DNA of 64,000 nt from an uncultured Clostridia bacterium. Its GTDB lineage: Bacteria; Bacillota; Clostridia; Oscillospirales; Ruminococcaceae. This document shows positions 44,160-52,317 of the stretch, one piece after another. How positions within the stretch are numbered: position 1 is the first letter of the stretch; every line of letters starts with the position of its first letter. Made by a program: the position numbers and the translations under genes. The notes below the pieces were generated by a model. The model searched no databases, was not told the origin of the DNA, and saw only the letters and a program-made list of their open reading frames with translations. The stretch covers positions 1 to 64,000 of the forward strand of contig CANQPX010000001.1 of NCBI GenBank assembly GCA_947625915.1, in the 5' to 3' direction.

Positions 44160-44490
44160 TGTTGTAAAACAACGGATCATTTTTTTAGAAAAACAAATTG
44201 CTCTGTATTGCCAAACAGCTCACCGGGCTGTTTGGCAAGGCTTAAATTATAATAGCCGTTAATGCCAAGGGGAAGCCCTCTATCGCAGGGCTTCCCCCTC
44301 TTGCTGTCTGCGACGCAAATGACGCTTGCGTCATTTTATTCACACCCCTGCGGAGCTCCTAAAGGCATTAGGGGCTTCCGCCGTCTGCGGACGGCGGCGA
44401 GGGCTTCGCCCCTCGACCCCACCAGCGCGGCTGCGCCGGACCAGCTTTTCGGGCAAGGTTTTGTTTTTCGTCTTTTAGTTAGTCCGCGCC
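44160..44490 (-). repeat. multi-hairpin dispersed element A, copy 3
   Basis: This inverted copy reads from 44490 down to 44160. It has GCCAAACAGC/GCTGTTTGGC (44210-44236), the GGGGAAGCCCT hairpin, a CCGTCCGCAGACGG hairpin, and an inserted AATGACGC/GCGTCATT hairpin. It shares its left end (GGCGCGGACTAACTAAA) with copy 1. It lies 13 bases past the stop of the M20 gene, in the same orientation. Confidence 0.85.
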
Positions 44491-44503
44491 TGTTTTTCAG
44501 CTT

Positions 44504-45721
44504 TTAGTCAGACTGTGCGTGTTCTTTCAGCCAGCGGAGCGCGTTGTTCGCGTGAGCGGCACTGCCAAGATACAAAACGGAATCATCAAACCGTACCTGC
44601 GGGTGATGCTGCCCGAAAGTATATCCGTCTTTTGAACTTCCCGCCGTCAGGAACATACTTACAGTCGGAACATGATGACTTACGAACGCAAAATCTTCAC
44701 TTCCGCCGCCTGCTTTTCCGCCCGAAACAACAGAAAGATCAATGGCTCTTTCTCCGAAAAGTTCCCGCATATATTTCAGTGTGTCTGCGGCAAGTGCGGA
44801 GTCTATTACCATGCATGGGCAAAAATCGTAAAATTCAACTTCCGTTTCACAGCGGAAAGCTTCGCCGACGCCTTTGCAAATGCGGGTCATGCTTTCTTTT
44901 ATAAGTTTTCCCACTTCGTTTTCAGGGTCGGTAGTGCGGATAGTTCCCCACATCTCGGCGGTGTCGGGGATAACGTTTGAAGCTTTTCCCGCTTCAAAAC
45001 GCCCCGTGGTAAATACTCCGAACTGATTTCCTTCAAGTTCGCGGCTGTTTATTTCCTGCAATGCTATGTGGATATGTGCCGCCGCCGTTATCGGATCTAT
45101 GGCTTCATGTGGAGTCGAACCGTGTCCCCCTTTGCCTTTTACGATAATATGGTACTGTTCGCAGGAAGTGGAGGATATCCCGCCGCCTGCGACCATGAAA
45201 ATTCCCGAAGGCAGCGGCATTCCCGCAGTAACGTGTATCATTTCCGCCGCGTCAACGTGGGGATCTTCGAGCAGTCCCGCGGCTATCATGTCGGGAGAAC
45301 CTTGGAAAATTTCCTCGGCGGGCTGGAATTCAAGCTTTACCGTGCCGCAGATCTCGTTCTCGTGGGCTTTAAGGAGTTTCGCAGCACCAAGGAGCATAGC
45401 CGTATGCATATCGTGACCGCAGCCGTGCATTTTTCCGTCAGAAAGGCTTTTATAGTCAACGTCCGCCTGCTCGTTCATGGCAAGGGCGTCCATATCGGCG
45501 CGGAGCAGGATAGTTTTCCCGGGAGTTTTGCCGCCTGCAAGGGCAACAAGTCCCGCACGTCCCATTTCGATAGGGGAATAGCCCATTTCCTCCAATTTTT
45601 GTTTTACAAAAGCTTTTGTCTGCGGGATATCGAAGCCGACTTCGGGGTTCTGATGTATTTTTCTTCTTATTTCCGTAAGTTCGGGCTGCAAAAGCTTTGC
45701 TTCATTCAACAGATCGTTCAT
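44504..45721 (-). CDS. M20 family amidohydrolase
   Basis: A 405-residue metal-dependent amidohydrolase of the M20/IAP type (related to aminobenzoyl-glutamate, N-acetyl amino acid and hippurate hydrolases). Metal ligands are in MHGCGHDMHTAML (about 100-112) and PAEE (about 135). Other marks are IRRKIHQNPEVGFD, ILLRADMDAL and GGSEDFAFVSHHVP. The lid domain shows GKGGHGSTPHEAIDPI. ATG 45721 has ggaggt 6 bases away; the ATG at 45727 touches the RBS. The natural substrate is uncertain. Confidence 0.93.
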   Translation of the reverse strand: MNDLLNEAKLLQPELTEIRRKIHQNPEVGFDIPQTKAFVKQKLEEMGYSPIEMGRAGLVALAGGKTPGKTILLRADMDALAMNEQADVDYKSLSDGKMHGCGHDMHTAMLLGAAKLLKAHENEICGTVKLEFQPAEEIFQGSPDMIAAGLLEDPHVDAAEMIHVTAGMPLPSGIFMVAGGGISSTSCEQYHIIVKGKGGHGSTPHEAIDPITAAAHIHIALQEINSRELEGNQFGVFTTGRFEAGKASNVIPDTAEMWGTIRTTDPENEVGKLIKESMTRICKGVGEAFRCETEVEFYDFCPCMVIDSALAADTLKYMRELFGERAIDLSVVSGGKAGGGSEDFAFVSHHVPTVSMFLTAGSSKDGYTFGQHHPQVRFDDSVLYLGSAAHANNALRWLKEHAQSD

Positions 45722-45904
45722 AACCATACCTCCGATAAATTTGGGTTTATTTTGGTGTACAATACATTGTCAGCATAGCAAGCGTTGTATCATTGATATA
45801 ATTATAGCACATCATATTATTTTGTCAATATTCCATAGTATGGCTGTTTTCGGGCAAAATAAAAACGCCGAGACTATTGCCTCGACGAATTTAAAAAGGG
45901 GGGG

Positions 45905-45980
45905 TGGAGCGGATTACGGGGCTCGAACCCGCTACCTCCACCTTGGCAAGGTGGCGCTCTACCGGATGAGCTAAATCCGC
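45905..45980 (-). tRNA. tRNA-Gly (GCC)
   Basis: 76 bases on the minus strand with acceptor GCGGATT/AATCCGC, encoded CCA, anticodon stem CCACC/GGTGG and loop TTGCCAA, giving anticodon GCC. It is the last of a four-tRNA cluster. Confidence 0.96.
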
Positions 45981-46028
45981 ATACGGCTGACAGCACCGAA
46001 ATACGCTGCTTGACCGTTTGTAAAAAGT

Positions 46029-46104
46029 TGGTGCCTCCGGACGGAATCGAACCATCGACACGGGGATTTTCAGTCCCCTGCTCTACCGACTGAGCTACAG
46101 AGGC
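46029..46104 (-). tRNA. tRNA-Phe (GAA)
   Basis: 76 bases with acceptor GCCTCTG/CGGAGGC (one G-T pair), encoded CCA and anticodon loop CTGAAAA, giving anticodon GAA. Confidence 0.96.
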
Positions 46105-46158
46105 GGCTCTTTAAAACAAACGGCACCGTTTTAAATTTAACCAGTTAAAAAAGAAAAC

Positions 46159-46235
46159 TGGCGACCCGGATGGGACTCGAACCCACGACCTCCGCCGTGA
46201 CAGGGCGGCGTTCTAACCAGCTGAACTACCGGGCC
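46159..46235 (-). tRNA. tRNA-Asp (GTC)
   Basis: 77 bases with acceptor GGCCCGG/CCGGGTC, encoded CCA, anticodon stem CCGCC/GGCGG and loop CTGTCAC, giving anticodon GTC. Confidence 0.96.
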
Positions 46236-46267
46236 GTATAAAAAAGGACTTTAAGCAAGTCCTTTTT

Positions 46268-46343
46268 TGGTGGGAACTATAGGGCTCGAACCTATGACCC
46301 TCTGCTTGTAAGGCAGATGCTCTCCCAGCTGAGCTAAGCTCCC
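46268..46343 (-). tRNA. tRNA-Val (TAC)
   Basis: 76 bases with acceptor GGGAGCT/AGTTCCC, encoded CCA and anticodon loop CTTACAA, giving anticodon TAC. It is the first of the Val-Asp-Phe-Gly cluster. Confidence 0.96.
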
Positions 46344-46386
46344 GATATGGCATAAATGCTTAAAGGCATTTACAACCGACTTAATT

Positions 46387-46415
46387 ATATTACACCAAAA
46401 CAGGTCAAAAGTCAA
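46387..46415 (-). promoter_or_regulatory. promoter of the tRNA cluster
   Basis: Minus strand TTGACT, a 17-base spacer and TAATAT, about 44 bases before tRNA-Val. Confidence 0.65.
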
Positions 46416-46539
46416 GAGTTTTTTTCTTAAAAAAGCCAATATTGTCACAATGCACAAATTTCAGCTTAAAAAACAGAATATTTTGGGTAAATCGTGCTGC
46501 ATTTACTTTAGAAATGTTTTCGTAATTTTGATAAAGCAT

Positions 46540-46862
46540 AATATACAGCGGATCATTTTTTGCCACGAACTAATTTTGCTTTGTTCAAAACAGTCCACCG
46601 GACTGTTTTGAAGATAAAAATAGTTGAAATTTCTTAGAAAGGGGCGGCGGTCGTGTTCGCCGCCCCTCAAAACGCTGTCGCGTTTTTTCACCCCACTCTC
46701 CGTTTTGGAAGGCAAAAGAGTTCCGCCGTCTGCGGACGGCGGCGGGGGCTCCGCCCCTCGACCCCGCGAGCTGGGCTCAGCTCGACCAGCTTTTCAATTT
46801 TGCGCTGCGCGCAAAATTGTTAAAAACTTTTTCGACAAGCTGAAACTTCGGGTTTTCCCGCA
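46540..46862 (-). repeat. multi-hairpin dispersed element A, copy 4
   Basis: This is the most diverged copy, inverted. It has TTCAAAACAGTCC-acc with complement (46584-46612), GGGGCGGCG/CGCCGCCCC (46641-46666), AAAACGC/GCGTTTT, CCGTC/GACGG and CGAGCTG-ggct-CAGCTCG (46767-46784). It begins a few bases after the stop of the gene at 46869, in the same orientation. The rest of 46344-46868 holds only the tRNA promoter. Confidence 0.8.
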
Positions 46863-46868
46863 GTTTTT

Positions 46869-47801
46869 TTACATCGCAGCAAAATATTTGTGGTTCTTTG
46901 TAAGCATATTCAGCAGGCGCAAACGTACTTTGTCACGATATTCCGGCTTTACCATATAATACATATATGTTTCAAGAAGATTTGTGTCGGGAGTCGTGCG
47001 CCCTTCTATCTTGAAGTTCACAAACCCCATCGGAACATATTTCCCGTAAATGTCCTCCGGCGAAACATGAGTAGAATGTTCGGTTATCGAATACAGATCA
47101 AGCTTCATGGACTCGCATACAAATTCGGCTGCTCTGTAGGGAGCCTTGCTGAGATAATTCTTTTTGTGTTCCCATTCTTTTATCTGTTCCTGCCCGATCT
47201 GACGGTAATGTTCCCCGCGCCTCGGACAGTTCGGTCGGCAGCAGGCGTTGACAAGTATCTCACAGCGGGATCTGTCCTTTTCGGGTATCTGACCGAGAAG
47301 ATCGAACTTGTTGTTGAAATTATAATCGAGAACAACATATTTGTAATCTTTTTCAAGTTCTTCCTTAACGCCGTCAATGTTTTCTATCTGCTTGCAGGTG
47401 GAGGAAGTTATTTTATAATCGGGATAATTTTCCCGTATATATTCTTCGAGGATAGGCGACATAACGATAACTTCGTTAAGACCGTTATCGGCGGCACGGA
47501 GCATCTGATTGCTGAAAGCGTCACCGAGATGTTCCTTTTTTAAAAGAGGATTTGTCAGGGTGAACCGCAGGGGGATCCCTTTTTCGTTTATAATGCCCGT
47601 TATATTGCGGACGATATCCATGCTTGTCGTTCCGCCGAGGTAACGTCCGCCGTTCCAGACGCAGCCGCCGAAATTCCCGAAAACGGAAGCTATTTTTATA
47701 TCATCGTAAAAATACTGAGGGGATCTTTCAAGCGTATTGATAAGTATGCTGTTAAGGTAAAGATGATTTGTAAAATCGGGTATATGAAAGTTTATGGACA
47801 T
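46869..47801 (-). CDS. U32-like TIM-barrel protein
   Basis: A 310-residue protein with features of the U32 superfamily: a Cys cluster NACCRPNCPRRGEHY near 190-205 and the late motif GFVNFKIEGRTTPDTNLLETYMYYMVKPEYRDKVR. It lacks the full classical U32 signature, so it is a distant relative. Its function is unknown; radical or Fe-S chemistry on RNA or a cofactor is conceivable by family. The RBS is cggaggaa. A 50-residue membrane peptide gene lies 66 bases upstream on the same strand. Confidence 0.75.
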   Translation of the reverse strand: MSINFHIPDFTNHLYLNSILINTLERSPQYFYDDIKIASVFGNFGGCVWNGGRYLGGTTSMDIVRNITGIINEKGIPLRFTLTNPLLKKEHLGDAFSNQMLRAADNGLNEVIVMSPILEEYIRENYPDYKITSSTCKQIENIDGVKEELEKDYKYVVLDYNFNNKFDLLGQIPEKDRSRCEILVNACCRPNCPRRGEHYRQIGQEQIKEWEHKKNYLSKAPYRAAEFVCESMKLDLYSITEHSTHVSPEDIYGKYVPMGFVNFKIEGRTTPDTNLLETYMYYMVKPEYRDKVRLRLLNMLTKNHKYFAAM

Positions 47802-47867
47802 TTTTTCTTCCTCCGTAGATCATAGATCGCAAGCTGCGGGGCAAATTGAAATTCATGCCGCAGGAAA

Positions 47868-48020
47868 TCATTTTTTCTTTTTCTTGGAAATTATTCCGGC
47901 AATTATGACGCCTGCCATTACTGCGGCTGCGGCAGCTATGATTATAATGTATACGGCTGCGGGGATATTTCCCATATCGGGGAAAAGCGATGCCGTATTG
48001 CAAAAACTGTAAAATAACAT
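47868..48020 (-). CDS. 50-residue membrane peptide resembling a bare sorting tail
   Basis: A small gene with RBS aaaggaag 8 bases before the ATG. The product has FPDMGN at about 13-18, one hydrophobic helix (about 21-45, rich in Ile/Ala) and five C-terminal lysines. This order (Pro-x-x-Gly, helix, basic tail) mimics a sortase-type cell-wall sorting signal without any attached domain, and without a true LPxTG. It is followed by the U32-like gene. Confidence 0.65.
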   Translation of the reverse strand: MLFYSFCNTASLFPDMGNIPAAVYIIIIAAAAAVMAGVIIAGIISKKKKK

Positions 48021-48182
48021 GATGGACTTCCTTTCATTTTCACATTGTGTTCTGAAATATTATAACATATTTCCCTGTAAAAATCAATAGCGGGAAGGAC
48101 ACAAAAAGCAGTTTGTCAAATGCGGAAATATATAATTAATAGCCGGTTAATAAAAAATTTTCATATTGGCTTTAGATTAAAG

Positions 48183-48211
48183 TTGCGGCAGTGTGAAAAT
48201 TGTTATATAAT
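48183..48211 (+). promoter_or_regulatory. promoter of the phosphorelay cluster
   Basis: TTGCGG, a 17-base spacer and TATAAT, 63 bases before the kinase start. Confidence 0.65.
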
Positions 48212-48274
48212 TAAATTGTATGTATATAAATGAATTATTATTTTCAGGATAGAGACGGAGGGTCTTTTTCCCAA

Positions 48275-50824
48275 ATGATAAATAAAAACAAGATAAACAG
48301 ATTTCTTATCATCAGCGCGGTGATCGTTGTCGCTGCCTGCGTTGCCGCTTTCGGCGCACTTATCCGCAGCAATAACAGCAAAAATACCGAAATGATCGGC
48401 AGCGTCGGTACTATCTATATGGAAGGCATGAACGAACGCATTTCCGCACATTTCGATACGATATTCAGTCTGAGACTTTCCGCTGCGGAAGGCGTGGTCT
48501 CCCTTGACCCGCCGGAACAGTTCGCAGACCCGGAAGAAGCAGTTTCAAATCTCACATACAGCGCAAAAGCAAGCGATTTCACTTTCTGTGCCTTTGCCTG
48601 CGATACGGAACTCGTACCGCTTTACGGCGAGGAAGTCTCACTGGTACTTCCTGAAAAATTCAGGAATACCGTTGTTGAAGGCGGAAAAAGCTTAGTTACT
48701 ACGGGAAGATACGAAAACGGGAACTATATCGTTCTTATCGCTGTACCCGCAAAATACGAAATGCCCGACAAAAGACGTTCCGACGCACTGGTAATGGGCG
48801 TTTCGGTGGATCTGTTAAATCAGGCACTTTCCCTCGAACATACGGCTGATTCACTGGTCTATTCTCAGCTTATACGCTCGGACGGATCGTTCGTGCTTTC
48901 AGATGATGAGACTTATACAAATTATTTCGACAGGTTCCTTGACAAGGCTCTGGAATATAACGGCAAAAAGCCCGAAGATTACATAAGCGAAATGAAGAAT
49001 GCCATTGCTTCAAATACAAGCTTCTCCGTTCCATACAGAACTGCTAAAAACACGGGGCATATGTACTTCATGCCGCTGCCGAATACGGAATGGTACCTTA
49101 TAACCTTTATGCCCTACGGAAGGATCGATGAGACCGTCTCGGAGATAAACAGCCGCTGGGTAAGAGATGTTGTAATATCATGCGGAGCGGTACTGTTTGT
49201 GCTGCTGATAATATTTATTTATTACAGCGCAATGAACCGCAGCCAGATGAGAGAACTTGACGCGGCGCGTTCGGAAGCTCTCCGCGCTACCAAGGCAAAA
49301 AGCGAGTTCCTCTCAAATATGAGCCATGACATCAGAACGCCCATGAACGCTATCGTCGGCATGACCGCTATCGCCGAAGCAAATATCGACGATAAGCAGC
49401 AGATAAAAAACTGCCTTAACAAAATATCCCTTTCGGGCAAACATCTGCTCGGACTTATAAACGATATCCTCGATATGTCCAAGATAGAAAGCGGAAAAAT
49501 GACCCTGAACATGGAACAGGTCTCCCTAAGAGAAGTCATGGACAGCATTGTCAGCATAATCCGGCCGCAGATGAAAGCTAAAAATCAGCATTTCGAGGTG
49601 TCTATAAGCAATATCATCTGCGAGGACGTTTACAGCGACGGCGTAAGGCTCGATCAGGTGCTGATAAACCTTTTGTCAAATGCCGTGAAATTTACCCCCG
49701 AAAACGGAAATATAAAGCTTTCTCTCCGTGAGGAAGAGTCTCCGTTGGGCGAGACCCATGTAAGAGTGTTCATAAATGTCAAGGACAACGGCATCGGTAT
49801 GTCTCCCGAATTCAAAAAACAGGTGTTTGAAACATTCATGCGTGAGGACAGCCTTCGGGTACACAAGACCGAAGGCACAGGTCTCGGAATGGCTATAACA
49901 AAATATATCGTTGAAGCTATGGGCGGTACTATAGTCTGCGAAAGCGAACAGGGCAAAGGCACGGAATTCATCGTTACGGTGGATATGGAACGCTCCCTTG
50001 TAAAGGAAGAAGATATGACGCTCCCCGCAGCGGATATGCTTGTCGTTGATGACGACGCTCAGATCTGCGAAAGTACAGCCGCTTCACTAAAGGATATAGG
50101 CATAAATGCGGAATGGACGCTTGACGGCGAAACTGCGGTGAAAATGGTCACAAAACGCCATGAGGAAAACAACGACTTCCGTATAGTCCTTATTGATTGG
50201 AAACTTCCCGGGATCGACGGCATAGAGACCGCAAAGCGCATACGAAAAAATGTCGGCGATGATGTTACGATATTGCTGATATCTGCTTACGACCGCAGCG
50301 ATATCGAAAATGAAGCGAAAGAAGCAGGTATAAACGGCTTTATCTCAAAACCGCTGTTCAGATCGACGCTTTATTACGGACTGAAAAGTTTTATGCTGCC
50401 TGAAGGCTCGGACGGGAACACCACAGACGAAAAGACAGATCTTTCCGGTCACAGGATACTTATTGCAGAGGATAACGACCTTAACTGGGAAATCGCCGAT
50501 ACGCTGCTTGAACAGTTGGGTCCGGAAATAGAAAGGGCGGAAAACGGCAAGACTTGCGTGGATATGTTCAAAGCTTCCGAAGCGGGATATTACGATGCGA
50601 TACTTATGGATATCCGTATGCCTGTCATGACAGGATATGAAGCCGCGGAAGCTATAAGAGACACGGACAGGAGCGACAGTGACATCCCCATAATAGCAAT
50701 GACGGCTGATGCTTTTGCGGAAGATGTAAAGAGATGCCTTGACGCGGGAATGAACGCTCATGTTGCCAAACCGATCGACGTGAACGAGGTGGCAAAGGTG
50801 TTGGAAAAATATATCAAAGAGTAA
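48275..50824 (+). CDS. hybrid sensor histidine kinase with two receiver domains
   Basis: An 849-residue membrane kinase. TM1 is at about 10-30, a ~265-residue extracellular sensor of Cache type follows (VLIAVPAKYEMPDKRRSDALVMGVSVDLLNQAL) and TM2 is at about 298-317. HisKA has H351 in SNMSHDIRTPMNA. The HATPase has NLLSNAVKFTP, VKDNGIGM and GTGLGMAITKYIVEAMGG. Receiver 1 (MLVVDDDAQICE; VLIDWKLPG) and receiver 2 (ILIAEDNDLNWEI; ILMDIRMPVMTG) both keep the phosphoacceptor Asp. ATG 48275 follows ggaggg; the ATG at 48230 has no RBS. The next genes supply an HPt and two output regulators. Confidence 0.94.
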   Translation: MINKNKINRFLIISAVIVVAACVAAFGALIRSNNSKNTEMIGSVGTIYMEGMNERISAHFDTIFSLRLSAAEGVVSLDPPEQFADPEEAVSNLTYSAKASDFTFCAFACDTELVPLYGEEVSLVLPEKFRNTVVEGGKSLVTTGRYENGNYIVLIAVPAKYEMPDKRRSDALVMGVSVDLLNQALSLEHTADSLVYSQLIRSDGSFVLSDDETYTNYFDRFLDKALEYNGKKPEDYISEMKNAIASNTSFSVPYRTAKNTGHMYFMPLPNTEWYLITFMPYGRIDETVSEINSRWVRDVVISCGAVLFVLLIIFIYYSAMNRSQMRELDAARSEALRATKAKSEFLSNMSHDIRTPMNAIVGMTAIAEANIDDKQQIKNCLNKISLSGKHLLGLINDILDMSKIESGKMTLNMEQVSLREVMDSIVSIIRPQMKAKNQHFEVSISNIICEDVYSDGVRLDQVLINLLSNAVKFTPENGNIKLSLREEESPLGETHVRVFINVKDNGIGMSPEFKKQVFETFMREDSLRVHKTEGTGLGMAITKYIVEAMGGTIVCESEQGKGTEFIVTVDMERSLVKEEDMTLPAADMLVVDDDAQICESTAASLKDIGINAEWTLDGETAVKMVTKRHEENNDFRIVLIDWKLPGIDGIETAKRIRKNVGDDVTILLISAYDRSDIENEAKEAGINGFISKPLFRSTLYYGLKSFMLPEGSDGNTTDEKTDLSGHRILIAEDNDLNWEIADTLLEQLGPEIERAENGKTCVDMFKASEAGYYDAILMDIRMPVMTGYEAAEAIRDTDRSDSDIPIIAMTADAFAEDVKRCLDAGMNAHVAKPIDVNEVAKVLEKYIKE

Positions 50825-50860
50825 TAATTTTACTAAAATATACAAAGAGGAGTGTAGGAT

Positions 50861-51211
50861 ATGGATCTTATTACGGAACTTGAGACATTGGGAGTCAATA
50901 CAAAAGAAGCTTTGGCAAGATTTATGAACAATTCTGCCCTTTATGTAAGAATGTTGGGAAAATTTCCTGCCGCTGTAAAAGATGCGGACGTACTCACACA
51001 TTTTCAGGAAAAAGACTACGCCGCCGCCGTCTCTACCGCACATACCCTTAAAGGCGTTACGGGAAATCTTTCGCTTACGCCGCTGTTCACCGCTTATACG
51101 GATATTGTTGCTCTTTTAAGAGCGGACGAACCTGATAAGGCTGAAGCTGTACTGAAAGATATTCTCCCCGTGCAGGAGAAAATAATTGCTTGTATTGAAA
51201 AAAATTCGTGA
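50861..51211 (+). CDS. histidine phosphotransfer (HPt) protein
   Basis: A 116-residue helical HPt domain with the phosphorylatable His in STAHTLKGVTGNLSL (about 64). It shuttles phosphate between the hybrid kinase encoded just upstream and response regulators, probably the two encoded next. The RBS is gaggagtg. It is 36 bases from the kinase stop and 37 bases from the next gene. Confidence 0.9.
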   Translation: MDLITELETLGVNTKEALARFMNNSALYVRMLGKFPAAVKDADVLTHFQEKDYAAAVSTAHTLKGVTGNLSLTPLFTAYTDIVALLRADEPDKAEAVLKDILPVQEKIIACIEKNS

Positions 51212-51248
51212 GCATATCACGGAATAGGTTCATTATCGGAGGCTTGCT

Positions 51249-52298
51249 GTGAATAATGTTATTTTGATAGTTGATGATATGGAGATCAACAGGGCTATCC
51301 TTGCGGAGGGGTTCAAGAATGAATTTGAGATCCTTGAAGCGGAAAACGGATTGCAGGCAATAGAACTCCTTGACACACACCCGGATATAGCCGCAGTCCT
51401 GCTTGACCTTATAATGCCGGAAATGGACGGTATGGGCGTTCTTCAGAAAATGAACGATAACGGCAAGATACTGCATATACCGGTTTTCATAATAACCGCC
51501 GAAAGCAGCGAGAAAATGCTGATGGACGCATATGAACTGGGCGCGGTGGACGTAATAAATAAACCGTTCATGATGAACTTCCTGCGGTGCCGCATAGGCA
51601 ATATCATCGAACTTTACAGACACAGGAACGATCTGGAGGAAATAGTGAACGAACAGGTGGAAAGATTGAATAAAGTAAACCTTTCCATGGTGGAAACGCT
51701 TGCTACATTGATAGAGTTCCGCGACTGCGAATCGGGAGAACACGTCAAGAGGATATGCGGTCTGACGGAAATACTTATGACCGCCGTTTCGGAAATGTAT
51801 CCGGAATATCACCTTCCGAGGAGCGAGATAGAAAAGATCGTCACAGCTTCGATCCTCCACGATGTGGGGAAGATCGCCATACCGGACGGCATACTGAATA
51901 AGCCCGGTCGGCTCACAAAAGATGAATTTGAAGTCATGAAACAGCATACTACCAGAGGCTGCGATATCCTTGAACAGATACCGAGCGTAATGGACGATGA
52001 TATTTACCGTTACAGCTATGATATCTGCCGCCACCACCACGAACGCTGGGACGGAAGAGGTTACCCTGACGGACTTGTGGGAGATGAGATATCGATATGG
52101 GCTCAGGTAGTAGCAGCAGCGGACGTTTACGATGCACTTGTTTCACCGAGAGTTTATAAGGCGGCATTCGATTTCGATACAGCCGTTAAAATGATAAACA
52201 ACGGTGAGTGCGGCACATTCAATCCAAAAGTCCTTAACGCTTTCAACGCGTCTGCCGAAAAGATCAAACGCGAAGTGATAATTACCGAAAACGACTAA
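51249..52298 (+). CDS. response regulator with HD-GYP domain
   Basis: A 349-residue protein with a receiver domain (1-120, phosphoacceptor D53 in VLLDLIMPE, Lys in INKPF) joined to an HD-GYP phosphodiesterase. The HD pair H204-D205 is in ASILHDVGKIAIPD, followed by KQHTTRG and the signature HHHERWDGRGYPDGL at 262-276. Such enzymes break down cyclic di-GMP, which controls motility and adhesion. The start is GTG with cggaggc upstream. Residues match an active enzyme. Confidence 0.94.
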   Translation: MNNVILIVDDMEINRAILAEGFKNEFEILEAENGLQAIELLDTHPDIAAVLLDLIMPEMDGMGVLQKMNDNGKILHIPVFIITAESSEKMLMDAYELGAVDVINKPFMMNFLRCRIGNIIELYRHRNDLEEIVNEQVERLNKVNLSMVETLATLIEFRDCESGEHVKRICGLTEILMTAVSEMYPEYHLPRSEIEKIVTASILHDVGKIAIPDGILNKPGRLTKDEFEVMKQHTTRGCDILEQIPSVMDDDIYRYSYDICRHHHERWDGRGYPDGLVGDEISIWAQVVAAADVYDALVSPRVYKAAFDFDTAVKMINNGECGTFNPKVLNAFNASAEKIKREVIITEND

Positions 52299-52317
52299 CA
52301 ACATATGAGGTGGATTT

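Noticed and set aside
44262..44507. 81-residue frame over element A copy 3
   Set aside because: It is a translation of the structured repeat; similar frames appear over other copies only because the DNA is repeated.
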